A DNA stretch of 64,000 nucleotides from Phycisphaerae bacterium (GCA_025924315.1 JAICIO010000003.1:81583-145582); one strand, 5' to 3'; shown: positions 45,098 to 53,913, counted from the first letter of the stretch. Numbers and translations are program-made. Notes: a model not told the origin generated them from the sequence alone.

Positions 45098-45998
45098 TCA
45101 GCTCTTGCAGTTTGAACACCGTCACTTCGGGACGGCACCAATCGAGGACACGTTGGCCATAACTCAGGCCTCGGTTGACATAAAGATGTCGGCCTTGGAC
45201 CGAATAGTAGCCGTGCGTGTAGTGGCGATAGCGATGGGGGTAGAAGCGCTTGCCGAATTTGCTCGTCGCGACTTGCCGGCCGTGCGTGTGGCCGCTGAGC
45301 ATCCATTGCCACGGATACTCCATCAGCTCTTTCACATTGGCAGGGTTGTGGTTGAGGCAGATGATGGGCTTGTCGTCCGTCACGCCGTCGAACGCGCTTT
45401 CGGCATCGATTGCGCCGGACCATTCGTCATCCAAACCCACGAGCGTCAACGGTTTCTTCGCGCCCTTCACCTTCAGATCCATCGCCTGATTGCGGAGCAC
45501 GATCATTCCACGATCGAGCAGGCACTTTTCGAGATAGTCGGCGCGGCGGGCGCCCTCCGCGGGCTGGCTCTTGCCGTAGATGCTGTAGTCGTGGTTGCCG
45601 AAGGTGCAGATCACGCCGTGGGCGGGCTTCAGATGCGAGAGAATCGTCGCGACGCGATGGGCAAAGCGATATCCGCCGGTGATGAGATCGCCGGTGATGA
45701 CGACCCAATCGGGCTCGAGCTCATTCACCCACCGCAGATATTGCACGAGGTATCGCTGCCAGACGACGGGACTGTAGTGCAGGTCGGAAAGCTGAACGAG
45801 TTTCTTCCCATCGAAGGCGGGATCGAGTCCCGCGAGCGGCATTTTTCGACGATGGATATCGATCCAGCGACGATTGAGCGGCAGCGCATGCACGCCCGTG
45901 AGGCCCATGCGCGACATGGTCGTCCAAATGGCCTTGCGCCACTTGTGCTGCTTGCGCCATTCCGGCTGCTTGAGGTACTGCTTGATGCCGTCGACCAT
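45066..45998 (-). CDS. metallophosphoesterase (calcineurin-like, YkuE/LpxG group)
   Basis: The 310-residue protein carries the phosphoesterase metal motifs in order: LSDLHYSP, VVITGDLITGG, FGNHDYSIYG, ICLNHNPAN and LSGHTHGRQV. There is no cleavable signal; a basic N-terminus with an arginine-rich stretch suggests association with the inner face of the membrane. Related proteins hydrolyse phosphodiesters in lipids or nucleotides. Its last ten residues (KPQMNADERR) and TAA stop are encoded by the right arm of a repeat element, so the original C-terminus was probably different. Confidence 0.88.
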   Translation of the reverse strand: MVDGIKQYLKQPEWRKQHKWRKAIWTTMSRMGLTGVHALPLNRRWIDIHRRKMPLAGLDPAFDGKKLVQLSDLHYSPVVWQRYLVQYLRWVNELEPDWVVITGDLITGGYRFAHRVATILSHLKPAHGVICTFGNHDYSIYGKSQPAEGARRADYLEKCLLDRGMIVLRNQAMDLKVKGAKKPLTLVGLDDEWSGAIDAESAFDGVTDDKPIICLNHNPANVKELMEYPWQWMLSGHTHGRQVATSKFGKRFYPHRYRHYTHGYYSVQGRHLYVNRGLSYGQRVLDWCRPEVTVFKLQELKPQMNADERR

Positions 45999-46006
45999 GT
46001 TCTGGC

Positions 46007-46085
46007 GAATTGTTCATTGTCGATTGTTCATTGTTCATTAGCGCCTGTCTTCAAATGAACAATGCACAATGCTCAATCAACAATC
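46007..46085. repeat. TTGTTCATT inverted-repeat element, copy 3
   Basis: Arms GAATTGTTCATTGTCGATTG (from 46007) and the inverse CAATGCACAATG...AACAAT (to 46085). It fills the gap between the TPR protein's stop and the metallophosphoesterase start. Confidence 0.85.
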
Positions 46086-46093
46086 TCTTCCTC

Positions 46094-46426
46094 CTATTCG
46101 ATCATCATCAGCGCCGCGCGGATTTCTTCGGCGGCGTGGGCGTCGCCATTTTTTGCGGCGGATTCAATGCCGTCGCGGTAACTTTTCTTCGCCGATTCGA
46201 GGTCACCCTGCTGCTCGTACGCGAGACCTCGCTGATGGTAGGCGTAGAAGTATTTCGGATCGATCTGAATCACGCGATCGAGGTGCTCGATCGCCTTGGG
46301 AAGGTCGTTGGCTTTTTTGTATTCGAGCGCGATCCCGTACAGCAGAAACGTGTCATTCGGCTCGCGAGCGAGCATTTGCTGGAGTTTTTCAAGGCGGTCG
46401 GACATCGCTTCAAACTTACGGGACAT
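46094..46426 (-). CDS. small TPR protein
   Basis: The 110-residue protein consists of two to three tetratricopeptide repeats (FLLYGIALEYKKANDLPKAIEHLDRVIQIDP and YAYHQRGLAYEQQGDLESAKKSYRDGIE). There is no signal, so it is likely a cytosolic binding adaptor. A second start at 46405 (MSDRLEKL) is equally plausible. Confidence 0.82.
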   Translation of the reverse strand: MSRKFEAMSDRLEKLQQMLAREPNDTFLLYGIALEYKKANDLPKAIEHLDRVIQIDPKYFYAYHQRGLAYEQQGDLESAKKSYRDGIESAAKNGDAHAAEEIRAALMMIE

Positions 46427-46461
46427 TCGATGATCCGTCCACGCCTGAAACCGCCCAGTCT

Positions 46462-46541
46462 GTCATCCTGAGCGCAGCGAAGGATCTCGGGATCGGACAA
46501 CGCGCCCGTTTTCGAGATTCTTCGCTTCGCTCAGAATGACA
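46462..46541. repeat. TGTCATYCTGAGC inverted-repeat element, copy 2
   Basis: An 80-bp element, inverted relative to copy 1 at 10887-10966 and differing at only five positions by eye, including a nearly identical loop. It lies between the TPR protein and alanine dehydrogenase genes. Confidence 0.88.
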
Positions 46542-46560
46542 GAGGGGCGAGACCGGTGCA

Positions 46561-47679
46561 TCATGCCGCGCCTTTGGTGCGCAGGGGTTGGTGTTTCATG
46601 TGGAGGGATTCGGCGACGGCGGCGTTGGTCATTCGGCCGGCGACCATGTTGATCCCCTCTGCGAGGCCGGAGTCATCGGCGGCGGCTTTTTCGTACCCTT
46701 TGTTCGCGATTTTCAGCGCGTACGGAAGCGTCGCGTTACAGAGCGCGATCGTGCTGGTGCGACCGACGGCTCCCGGCATGTTCGTCACGCAGTAATGCAC
46801 GACGCCATCGACAACGTAGGTCGGCTGGTGGTGCGTGGTCGGGCGGGCGGTCTCGATGCATCCACCCTGGTCGATCGCGACGTCGACGATCACCGAACCG
46901 TTCTTCATCTTCACGAGATCGGCTTTGGTTACGAGGCGAGGCGCCTTTGCGCCGGGGATGAGGACGGCGCCGATGACGAGATCTGCCTGATAAACCTGAT
47001 CGCGGATGGTCTGCGGATCGCTGTAGATCGTGTGAACGTTCGCGGGCATGACGTCGTCGAGATAACGCAGGCGTTCGAGGTTCACGTCCATGATGACGAC
47101 GTTCGCGCCGAGGCCCGCGGCCACCTTCGCGGCGTTGGTGCCGACCACCCCGCCGCCGAGGACAACGACGTGCGCGGGTGCCACGCCCGGTACCCCACCG
47201 AGCAAAATCCCGCGGCCCATCATGGGCTTCTCGAGGTACTTCGCGCCTTCCTGAATCGACATCTTCCCCGCGATTTCGCTCATCGGCGTGAGCAGCGGCA
47301 GCGTGCCCTTTTTATCTTTGATCGTCTCATACGCGATCGCGACGATCTCGCTTTCGAGGCAGGCTTGCGTGAGTTCGCTGCTTGCGGCGAAGTGGAAGTA
47401 GGTGAAGACGATCTGCCCCGGCTTGAAGAGCGAAATCTCCTGGGGCTGCGGCTCTTTCACTTTCACGATCATGTCCGCCTGGGCGAAGATTTCCTGGTGG
47501 CTCGGCACGATTTTCGCGCCGGCTTTTTCGTAATCTTCATCCGGAAATCCGCTCGAGATCCCGGCCGACGTTTCGATCAGCACTTCGTGTCCGGCTTTTC
47601 GCAGCAGTTCGACGCCGACAGGCATCATCGCGACGCGATACTCATCCGGCTTCACTTCCTTGGGCACGCCAACTCGCAT
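46561..47679 (-). CDS. ald: alanine dehydrogenase
   Basis: The ATG at 47679 follows AAGGAG; the frame upstream extends into a repeat. The 372 residues match alanine dehydrogenase: MRVGVPKEVKPDEYRVAMMP, KVKEPQPQEISLF, FTYFHFAASSELTQA, the NAD-binding VVLGGGVVGTNAAKVAAGLGANV and VVDVAIDQGGC. It interconverts alanine and pyruvate with NAD, releasing or fixing ammonium. The length is normal. Confidence 0.96.
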   Translation of the reverse strand: MRVGVPKEVKPDEYRVAMMPVGVELLRKAGHEVLIETSAGISSGFPDEDYEKAGAKIVPSHQEIFAQADMIVKVKEPQPQEISLFKPGQIVFTYFHFAASSELTQACLESEIVAIAYETIKDKKGTLPLLTPMSEIAGKMSIQEGAKYLEKPMMGRGILLGGVPGVAPAHVVVLGGGVVGTNAAKVAAGLGANVVIMDVNLERLRYLDDVMPANVHTIYSDPQTIRDQVYQADLVIGAVLIPGAKAPRLVTKADLVKMKNGSVIVDVAIDQGGCIETARPTTHHQPTYVVDGVVHYCVTNMPGAVGRTSTIALCNATLPYALKIANKGYEKAAADDSGLAEGINMVAGRMTNAAVAESLHMKHQPLRTKGAA

Positions 47680-47729
47680 GAATTCTCCTTCTGGTACAAA
47701 TCGCGCTCGATTTCGGCGCGCCACTTTCT

Positions 47730-47840
47730 CCCTCTCCCGGTATTCCGGGAGAGGGCAGGGGTGAGGGTTCTGTCGATTTGGAGACGGATCACCAATCCAG
47801 CAGAACCCTCACCCTAACCCTCTCCCTGGAAGGGAGAGGG
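47730..47840. repeat. CCCTCTCCC inverted-repeat element
   Basis: Arms 47730-47772 and 47801-47840 read CCCTCTCCCGG...CCGGGAGAGGG...GAGGGTTCTG and inverse. Each arm is also a hairpin. It sits in the 168-base gap between alanine dehydrogenase and the secreted propeller-like gene. Confidence 0.85.
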
Positions 47841-47847
47841 GATCATA

Positions 47848-49647
47848 TTACTCGCTCCGCGTTTTCGCGGGGGTGCGGTCACGATGCGCTAGATGCTTTT
47901 GTTCGCCGTCGGGAAACTCGCTGCCGAGATCCGTTCGGCCGTATCCCGGGGGATCGCGCAGCGCCGGAACGTACTTCGGCAAGACCAGCGACTCAAGACC
48001 CGTCGCCTTGATTTCGCCCTGCTTCGCCGCGACCGCGGTGTCGAGCGACTCGCCTTTTTTCAGCTGCACCTGTCCCGGCGCGCCGGCGATCAGCGATTGT
48101 TCCCACACGGTCGTCTTATCGACAACGAAGGAAACTTTCGTCTCCGTCGCGTTGACGTTCGCGGTCATCTTCTGCGGGAAGGAAATGCGAACGCCCGGCT
48201 CGGCTTCGTATTCGGTGGGCATGTTGCGGATCGTCGATTCGCTGACGACGAGTTGGATCGGCTGACCGTCCGCCACGGTCAGGCCATTGTCCTGCAACTT
48301 TTTCGTGAGCGCATCGACGAGTGCTTTGCTGTCGCCCTTCGTTTTGATGTCGAGTGAAACCTTATCGCCCGGCTTAATCACATAGCTCATCTTGTCGCCG
48401 AGTGCTTCTTTGATCGCGGCGGTGTCGGAGGGCTGGGGAAGTGTGAAGACGCGGATCGAGTCCTCGTGCGTTCGCATGGAAGCGTGGAGGACGATGGTCT
48501 GATCGCCGTCGCTGAGCACCTGGCCTTTGGGGATGTCGTACTGCCACACGACGACTTGCTTGCCGATTTCGTAGAGATATTGGTGATTGAGCAGCACGTA
48601 ATTCGAGCCGGACCAGTCGGCGGTCCAGATCACTTTCACGCCCATCGGTTTTGGAAGGACCGACACCGGATGTTGCGCGTCGTCGAGGGCGACGATGCCG
48701 AGACCGTAGCCGTGCTTGTGAAGCAGCGTTTTGCCGTCGGCACTGAATTCGTTCGCGCAATGCGAGGCGGTGTACGGTGAGAGCTCAACCTTGAAGGGAA
48801 TCGTGCCGGCAGGGTTGCCCGTAATTGTTTCGAAGAGATAGATGCCCGCGGTGTCTTCGACGGCCATATACTTACGATTGCCGCTGAGGGCCGGTCGCGA
48901 GCTGAGGCTCACGTGCGATGCGTCGCCCTTGGCGAACTGAAACGACCAAATCGCCTTCATCTTCGGCAGCTCCCACAGCACGATCTTCGGGTTTGTGCCG
49001 GTGGAGCTGGTGAGCAGGTGCTCGGCGTCGATGAGCGTCGCGGTTTCAACGATTCGGCCACTTTTATCTTCGTTACCATAGGGCAAGGTCGCCGTCACAA
49101 CCTTCGGTGGAGATGTCGTGAGATCGACGACGTCGATCTCCTGCTTGGCGTCGATGCCGTCAGCCGGCTGGAACACGGCGGTCTTCGCATCGGGCGAGAT
49201 GGAGATCACGCGCATGTCCATCGGCACACCGAAGCTGTCGATCACTTTGCCGCTCTTGAGATCGATCTTGTCGACGGTCCAAACCTTCTTACGTTCAGGC
49301 GCCTTAGGCTGCTGATCGCGCGGCTTGCTGAAATCGTGTGGGACGTGCGCGAGCTTCGGCGTGTCGCAATGGCTGAGCAGCGCGAGGTGCGCCTGCGGGG
49401 CGATGCAGAGGCGGTCTTCGATCGTGAAGTCGTTCGATCCGCCGGGGACATCGAACGAAGTTGTCCCGAATCCGGCGCTCGTGGCCAGGTCGGGTGCGTA
49501 AGTCCAGTCCGATCCGGCCTGAATGGGTTGCGCCGCGCCAATATCCGCTGCGGTCGGATCAGGTCCAGCGATGATATCCGCCGCCTGTAGTTGAGATGTG
49601 ATCGGGAACAGCACCCATACGAACAGGAACAACAAACCACGCCGCAT
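47848..49647 (-). CDS. secreted beta-propeller-like protein, unknown function
   Basis: The ATG at 49647 follows GGGAGGA and begins a signal peptide (GLLFLFVWVLFPITSQLQA). The 599-residue protein has WD40/PD40-like blades in the first about 420 residues (for example VISISPDAKTAVFQPADGI, SRPALSGNRKYMAVEDTAGIYLF, CANEFSADGKTLLHKHG). The C-terminal about 170 residues are a separate beta-rich domain with several Gly/Val strands. The frame from 49770 down to 49647 is upstream and lacks coding character. Its role is unknown. Confidence 0.78.
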   Translation of the reverse strand: MRRGLLFLFVWVLFPITSQLQAADIIAGPDPTAADIGAAQPIQAGSDWTYAPDLATSAGFGTTSFDVPGGSNDFTIEDRLCIAPQAHLALLSHCDTPKLAHVPHDFSKPRDQQPKAPERKKVWTVDKIDLKSGKVIDSFGVPMDMRVISISPDAKTAVFQPADGIDAKQEIDVVDLTTSPPKVVTATLPYGNEDKSGRIVETATLIDAEHLLTSSTGTNPKIVLWELPKMKAIWSFQFAKGDASHVSLSSRPALSGNRKYMAVEDTAGIYLFETITGNPAGTIPFKVELSPYTASHCANEFSADGKTLLHKHGYGLGIVALDDAQHPVSVLPKPMGVKVIWTADWSGSNYVLLNHQYLYEIGKQVVVWQYDIPKGQVLSDGDQTIVLHASMRTHEDSIRVFTLPQPSDTAAIKEALGDKMSYVIKPGDKVSLDIKTKGDSKALVDALTKKLQDNGLTVADGQPIQLVVSESTIRNMPTEYEAEPGVRISFPQKMTANVNATETKVSFVVDKTTVWEQSLIAGAPGQVQLKKGESLDTAVAAKQGEIKATGLESLVLPKYVPALRDPPGYGRTDLGSEFPDGEQKHLAHRDRTPAKTRSE

Positions 49648-49760
49648 AGGAATCCTCCCAGGGTCCGATAACTGCGCGTTCCTTTTCGTCAATCCTCGAT
49701 TGTCGCTTATCGCCATCATTGTCTTTGGCCGATGCTTAAGCAAGACAACACGCACGTTGC

Positions 49761-51236
49761 ATGGATGCAACGCAAATCTTGCTACGGAACGAAATGATGC
49801 TTCAGCTCAACACGCCGCACAAGCCCCGACTTCTCATCCTCGATGAAGACCGGATCATCCTGCAATCGCTCTCGCAGTTCCTCAACCGCGAAGGGTACGA
49901 CGTGCGCACGACGGACAACCCGGACGACGCATTCGCGCAACTGGAGAATGGCCAGATCGAGCTGCTGCTCGCGGACATCAACATGCCCGGCGTGCAGCCG
50001 ACGGAATTCCTCCGCGACGTACGACGGAAGTTTCCGCATGTCGTCGTCGTGGTGATCACGGGATACGGCTCGATCGAAGGCGCCGTAGAGGCGACGAAGA
50101 TTGGGGCGTTTGATTATCTCACGAAGCCGATTGTGGATGACGAAATCCGCGTGGTGGTCGAGAAGGCGGTGCGACAGCAGTCGCTGCTCTTCGAGAACCA
50201 AACCCTTCGGCAGCAGTTGGATCTGCGCTTCGGGCTCGAGAACATCGTCGGGCATGACTACAAGATGCTGAAGATTTTCGATCTGGTCGGCGCGGTGGCC
50301 GACAGTCGAACGACCGTGCTGGTCAACGGAGAGTCCGGCACCGGTAAGTCGCTTCTCGCTCGCGCGATTCATCATCGCTCGCCACGAAGAGACAAGCCGT
50401 TTATCGAGATCGCCTGCGGATCGTTGCCCGAGACCTTGCTCGAATCGGAACTCTTCGGCCACACGAAGGGTTCTTTCACTGGCGCGATCGCGGACAAGAT
50501 TGGTCGGTTCCTCGCCGCCGATGGTGGCACGCTCTTCCTCGACGAGATCAACTCGGCCTCACCCGCCATGCAGGTGAAGCTGCTGCGTGTGCTGCAGGAA
50601 CGCGCGTTTGAACCGGTCGGCAGCAACGAAACGAAGCAAGTCGACGTGCGCGTGATCCTCGCGACGAATGTCGATCTGCAGCAGCTTGTCGCGGAGGGAA
50701 AATTCCGCCAGGATCTGTATTACCGCATCAACGTCGTCAGCATCCGCATGCCGAACCTGCGTGAGCGCCTCGGCGACATCGCGCTGCTCTCGAACCATTT
50801 CCTCCGCCACTTCTGCAAAGAAACCAGCCGCGAGATCGTCGGCTTCAGCGAAGCCGCCCTCGCCGCGATGGCGCGATATAACTGGCCGGGCAACGTGCGC
50901 GAGCTCGAGAATGCCGTTGAGCGCGCCGTGGTCCTGTGCCGTCGGCCGCAGATCGACGTCGAAGATCTGCCCGAGACGATTCAGTATTACAATCCCGGTT
51001 CAACGATGCGCGTAGCGGGCGGCGCGGAAACGGCCGAAGACTTCACGACCCCCATGTCGCTCGAAGCCGCCCTCGAAGGCCCCGAACGCCGCATCATCGA
51101 AGCGGCCTTGAAGCGCAACGCATGGAACCGACAGGTGACTGCAGCTGAGTTAGATATCAACCGCACGACGCTCTACAAAAAGATGCGCAAGTACCGACTC
51201 GATGTCGGAGAGATGAATTCGAATCAAGTGGCGTGA
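49761..51236 (+). CDS. NtrC-type sigma-54 response regulator
   Basis: The 491-residue protein has three parts. A receiver domain (about residues 20-140) has phospho-acceptor Asp72 and Lys122. An AAA+ domain (about 160-395) has Walker A G190-ESGTGKS, GSFTGA (237-242, a variant of the sigma-54-contacting GAFTGA) and Walker B GGTLFLDEI. A Fis-type helix-turn-helix ends the protein (ALKRNAWNRQVTAAELDINRTTLYKKM). It activates sigma-54 promoters on phosphorylation. No kinase gene is adjacent. ATG at 49794 is an alternative start, and neither has a strong ribosome site. Confidence 0.93.
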   Translation: MDATQILLRNEMMLQLNTPHKPRLLILDEDRIILQSLSQFLNREGYDVRTTDNPDDAFAQLENGQIELLLADINMPGVQPTEFLRDVRRKFPHVVVVVITGYGSIEGAVEATKIGAFDYLTKPIVDDEIRVVVEKAVRQQSLLFENQTLRQQLDLRFGLENIVGHDYKMLKIFDLVGAVADSRTTVLVNGESGTGKSLLARAIHHRSPRRDKPFIEIACGSLPETLLESELFGHTKGSFTGAIADKIGRFLAADGGTLFLDEINSASPAMQVKLLRVLQERAFEPVGSNETKQVDVRVILATNVDLQQLVAEGKFRQDLYYRINVVSIRMPNLRERLGDIALLSNHFLRHFCKETSREIVGFSEAALAAMARYNWPGNVRELENAVERAVVLCRRPQIDVEDLPETIQYYNPGSTMRVAGGAETAEDFTTPMSLEAALEGPERRIIEAALKRNAWNRQVTAAELDINRTTLYKKMRKYRLDVGEMNSNQVA

Positions 51237-51251
51237 GAAGTCTTTCTTCCC

Positions 51252-51326
51252 GTAGGGTCCGCTTCAGCGGACCGGTTACTCGCTTTCAGAACACATGAAT
51301 AACCGGTCCGCTGAAGCGGACCCTAC
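51252..51326. repeat. GTAGGG double-hairpin element, copy 3
   Basis: Perfect inverted arms (51252-51278 and 51300-51326), same core as copies 1 and 2. The right arm provides the stop codon (TAG, 51323-51325) of the VOC gene. Confidence 0.92.
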
Positions 51327-51835
51327 AAAGGCGATCTCCCTTCGCGCAAAAGTGCGTCAAGATCGACCGGATCCGAGACCATCGCGATATTCCCTTGCTC
51401 ATCGCGGGGCCATTGATCCATGGGCTTGTCCCAATACAGCTCAATGCCGTTTTCATCCGGATCGCGAAGATAGAGCGCGATGCTCACGCCGTGGTCACTC
51501 GCGCCATCAAGCCGATGCTTTGCGTTGATGAGCCGTCGAAGCGCATCGCCCAGCGCCGCCCGCGACGGATACAGAATCGCGAAGTGATAAAGGCCGGTCG
51601 TCCCGCGCGCGGGCGGTTTACCACCTAAACTTTGCCACGTGTTCAACCCAATGTGATGGTGATAATCCCCCGCCGCGAGAAATGCCGCCTGCGTGCCCCA
51701 CCGCTGTTTCACCTCGAATCCGAGCACGCCGTTGTAAAACGCAATCGCGCGCTCGAGGTCGGAGACTTTCAAATGGACATGACCAATCCGCACGCGCGGA
51801 TCGATCGGAAGGTGTTCTGCGGGCTGTCGAGACAT
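51323..51835 (-). CDS. VOC superfamily protein (extradiol dioxygenase/glyoxalase-like)
   Basis: Starting at the ATG at 51835, the 170-residue protein has a vicinal oxygen chelate fold: RIGHVHLKVSDLERAIAFYNGVLGF with the first His, FLAAGDYHHHIGLNTW, GLYHFAILYPS and IALYLRDPDENGIELYWDKP with the metal-ligand Glu. It is like catechol 2,3-dioxygenase (CatE-type) proteins. Substrate is unknown. The stop codon TAG is contributed by the adjacent GTAGGG repeat element. Confidence 0.88.
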   Translation of the reverse strand: MSRQPAEHLPIDPRVRIGHVHLKVSDLERAIAFYNGVLGFEVKQRWGTQAAFLAAGDYHHHIGLNTWQSLGGKPPARGTTGLYHFAILYPSRAALGDALRRLINAKHRLDGASDHGVSIALYLRDPDENGIELYWDKPMDQWPRDEQGNIAMVSDPVDLDALLREGRSPL

Positions 51836-51870
51836 ACATCCATTGTAACACTGGCAAAACCGTCGTATGC

Positions 51871-51887
51871 ACCCTATATTGTAGGGT
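51871..51887. promoter_or_regulatory. candidate operator of the toxin-antitoxin genes
   Basis: ACCCTA-N5-TAGGGT is a 17-bp palindrome just upstream of the toxin gene, and TATATT lies between its halves like a -10 box. Antitoxins of this type usually repress their own promoter. Confidence 0.5.
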
Positions 51888-51952
51888 AGCAATCGTGATG
51901 ACCCGAATCTCCGGCGTGAACACATCGGACATTCAAGTATCTCGCCGGCTTC

Positions 51953-52264
51953 GTGAGCGAATGGGCGCGGCTGGGATTGGACGACGACGCGCTCCGCGAG
52001 TTGGAGACGTTGATCCTTCACGATCCTGATGCCGGCGCGGTGATGGCCGGAACCGGTGGCCTGCGAAAGCTCCGTTTCTCTCCGTCACGATGGCGGCGTG
52101 GAAAGAGGGGAGCGCTTCGGATTGGCTACACGCATGATCGGGACCTTGAAAAGGTGTTCGTCATCGCCGCTTATGCGAAAAATGAGAAGGCGAACCTGAC
52201 ACCGAGAGAGCGAAGTGAGATCAAGCGATTGCTCGATCTCCTTTGGGAACGCGAACCGAAGTAA
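51953..52264 (+). CDS. higB: HigB/RelE-type toxin
   Basis: The protein of 103 residues has the RelE-fold pattern of HigB-2-type toxins: LRELETLILHDPDAGAVMAGTGGLRKLRFS, then GKRGALRIGYTHDR...KVFVIAAYAKNEKANLT. Such toxins cleave translated mRNA. Only a GTG start at 51953 is available; in-frame codons upstream encode FKYLAGF, as family members do, but a TGA stop comes before any ATG. The antitoxin gene follows 14 bases later. Confidence 0.85.
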   Translation: MSEWARLGLDDDALRELETLILHDPDAGAVMAGTGGLRKLRFSPSRWRRGKRGALRIGYTHDRDLEKVFVIAAYAKNEKANLTPRERSEIKRLLDLLWEREPK

Positions 52265-52278
52265 TGATCGGAGGGCTT

Positions 52279-52623
52279 ATGGCGAAGGTACGAAAAACGA
52301 CATCGGCGAAAGCTTCAGGCTTTGGCCAGGCGGTGCTCGCCAGCCTGCGCGGGTGGGAGCGCGGCGAACCGATCACTATTCATGAGGTCGCTGATATTCC
52401 CGAACCTCGCCCGCGACTTCGTCGCGACATCAAACGCTTGCGCACGCAAACGCTCGGTGTCAGCCAGGCGGTCTTCGCCCGGCTGGTCGGCGTTTCGACA
52501 AAACTGGTTGAAGCGTGGGAAGCGGGACGGAATGTCCCCGCGGGACCGGCTCGCAGGCTCTTCGAAATTATCGAGCGCGATCCACAGCAGTTCATCGATC
52601 GCTACATCAAAGGCGCAGCATAA
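52279..52623 (+). CDS. higA: HigA-type antitoxin with XRE helix-turn-helix
   Basis: The ATG at 52279 follows GGAGG; the open frame extends upstream into the toxin gene. The 114-residue protein has a basic N-terminus, a middle region, and a Cro/CI-type helix-turn-helix (TLGVSQAVFARLVGVSTKLVEAWEAGRNVPAGPARRLFEII). It is expected to bind the toxin with its N-terminal part and the operator upstream. Confidence 0.88.
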   Translation: MAKVRKTTSAKASGFGQAVLASLRGWERGEPITIHEVADIPEPRPRLRRDIKRLRTQTLGVSQAVFARLVGVSTKLVEAWEAGRNVPAGPARRLFEIIERDPQQFIDRYIKGAA

Positions 52624-52646
52624 CCGGACTTTCATCGAGGCCAACT

Positions 52647-52886
52647 CTACGCCGCGGCCGGGGATTCGCTTGGGGAATAGCTGAAGACAGGGCGGACGTA
52701 GCAGACGCCGCCGAGGTGTTGGAGGGTCGCGATTTCGTCGCAGGGAACGACCGCTTCGATCAGGTGTCGCTCGGTGTTGATCTCGATGATCGAAGCGTTC
52801 ATGAGTTTGAGCGCCGATACGATTTCGTCGAGGGTGTTTCCGTCAGGGTGTTTCGGGTCAATCAAAATTAAGCAATCGCACAACAT
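52647..52886 (-). CDS. small protein, unknown function
   Basis: The 79-residue protein has a strong GGAAAGGAGG ribosome site. It is soluble, with three to four beta strands (CLILIDPKH, SIIEINTERHLIEAVVPC, CYVRPVFSYS) and a helix. I recognise no family. It converges on the antitoxin gene with 23 bases between the stops. A terminator-like hairpin lies within its 5' leader region. Confidence 0.72.
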   Translation of the reverse strand: MLCDCLILIDPKHPDGNTLDEIVSALKLMNASIIEINTERHLIEAVVPCDEIATLQHLGGVCYVRPVFSYSPSESPAAA

Positions 52887-52911
52887 GATGTGCCCTCCTT
52901 TCCTTGAGGGC

Positions 52912-52934
52912 GTAAAAAAAACCGGCCGTGCCGG
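52912..52934 (-). terminator. terminator-like hairpin upstream of the 79-residue gene
   Basis: On the minus strand CCGGC-ACG-GCCGG is followed by eight T residues, 26 bases upstream of the gene at 52886. It could end transcription from the SDR gene or attenuate the small gene. Confidence 0.7.
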
Positions 52935-53082
52935 ATGGCGAGGTCGGTTGGCTCGTCAGGCGGGTTTTTCGGATCTCCGCGATCTTCGCGTCGATCGCAC
53001 GGGGTTACTATTAATACGACAGAGCAGGCCGCGTGTTCGTTAGCCGTTATAGTACAAACGTCGGCGAATAAGCGTCCGAATC

Positions 53083-53913
53083 TTAAGCGTCGTTTCCGGC
53101 GTTTTGTCGCTGCACTTTCTGCCGAAGTTTGCGGAGCAAACGATCGGTCGTTTTGGGCACCAGCGTGGCGAGACTCAATGCCCAGCGCGAGGGCCGGCTG
53201 GGCCAGACTTCCGGCACAGGGCGTTCGATCGCCGCAACCATTCGCCGGGCGACATGTTCAACGCTTTGGCTTCCGGCGCGGCGACTGCTCGGCATTTTCA
53301 CCGCGCTTTGCGATTCCGCCACCTGACCGAATTCCGTTTTCGTCATGATTGGATGCACGCTTGTGACCGCGATCTTCGAATCGCGCAGCTCGACGCGCAT
53401 CGCCTCGGCGAGCATGAGCTGGGCGGCTTTCGTCGCGCCGTAGATCCCGAGATACGGCGGCGTGCGACGCGCGGCGGCGCTGGACACGATCATGATCTGC
53501 CCGCGATATTCGTCGCGCTTTTCCTGCAGTCGCATGTGAGGAACCGCCGCGTGAATGCAGTCGGTCGTGCCGTAAACGTTTGTCTCGAAAAGCCGACGAA
53601 CGTCTTCGGGCGAGGTTTCCGCGACGGGAATGTAGAGCCCGAAACCGGCGTTGCAGACGAGCGTATCGATTCGGCCAAAATGGGCGAGCGACGTCGCGAT
53701 CAGTTCTTCACAGTCGGCGCGTTTGGAAACGTCGGCTTGAACGCAAAGATGTTTTCCGCCGAGGGCACGATTCAATTCTTCAAGGCGATCCGTCCGACGG
53801 GCGGAGAGAACAAGCTTCGCGCCGTAGCGGTGCAATTCCTCCGCAAGGGCCTTCCCGATCCCGGCGCTCGCCCCCGTGATGACAACGACCATGTCGTGAA
53901 GTGTGCGTCCCAT
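53083..53913 (-). CDS. short-chain dehydrogenase/reductase
   Basis: The 276-residue protein has the SDR signature sites: TGASAGIG for NAD(P), DTLVCNAGFG, IVSSAAARR with the catalytic Ser, and YGATKAAQL with the catalytic Tyr-x3-Lys. Residue Arg in LVLSARRTDRLEEL suggests NADPH. The C-terminus has a basic tail (RLLRKLRQKVQRQ), perhaps membrane-associated. The substrate is unknown. Confidence 0.93.
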   Translation of the reverse strand: MGRTLHDMVVVITGASAGIGKALAEELHRYGAKLVLSARRTDRLEELNRALGGKHLCVQADVSKRADCEELIATSLAHFGRIDTLVCNAGFGLYIPVAETSPEDVRRLFETNVYGTTDCIHAAVPHMRLQEKRDEYRGQIMIVSSAAARRTPPYLGIYGATKAAQLMLAEAMRVELRDSKIAVTSVHPIMTKTEFGQVAESQSAVKMPSSRRAGSQSVEHVARRMVAAIERPVPEVWPSRPSRWALSLATLVPKTTDRLLRKLRQKVQRQNAGNDA

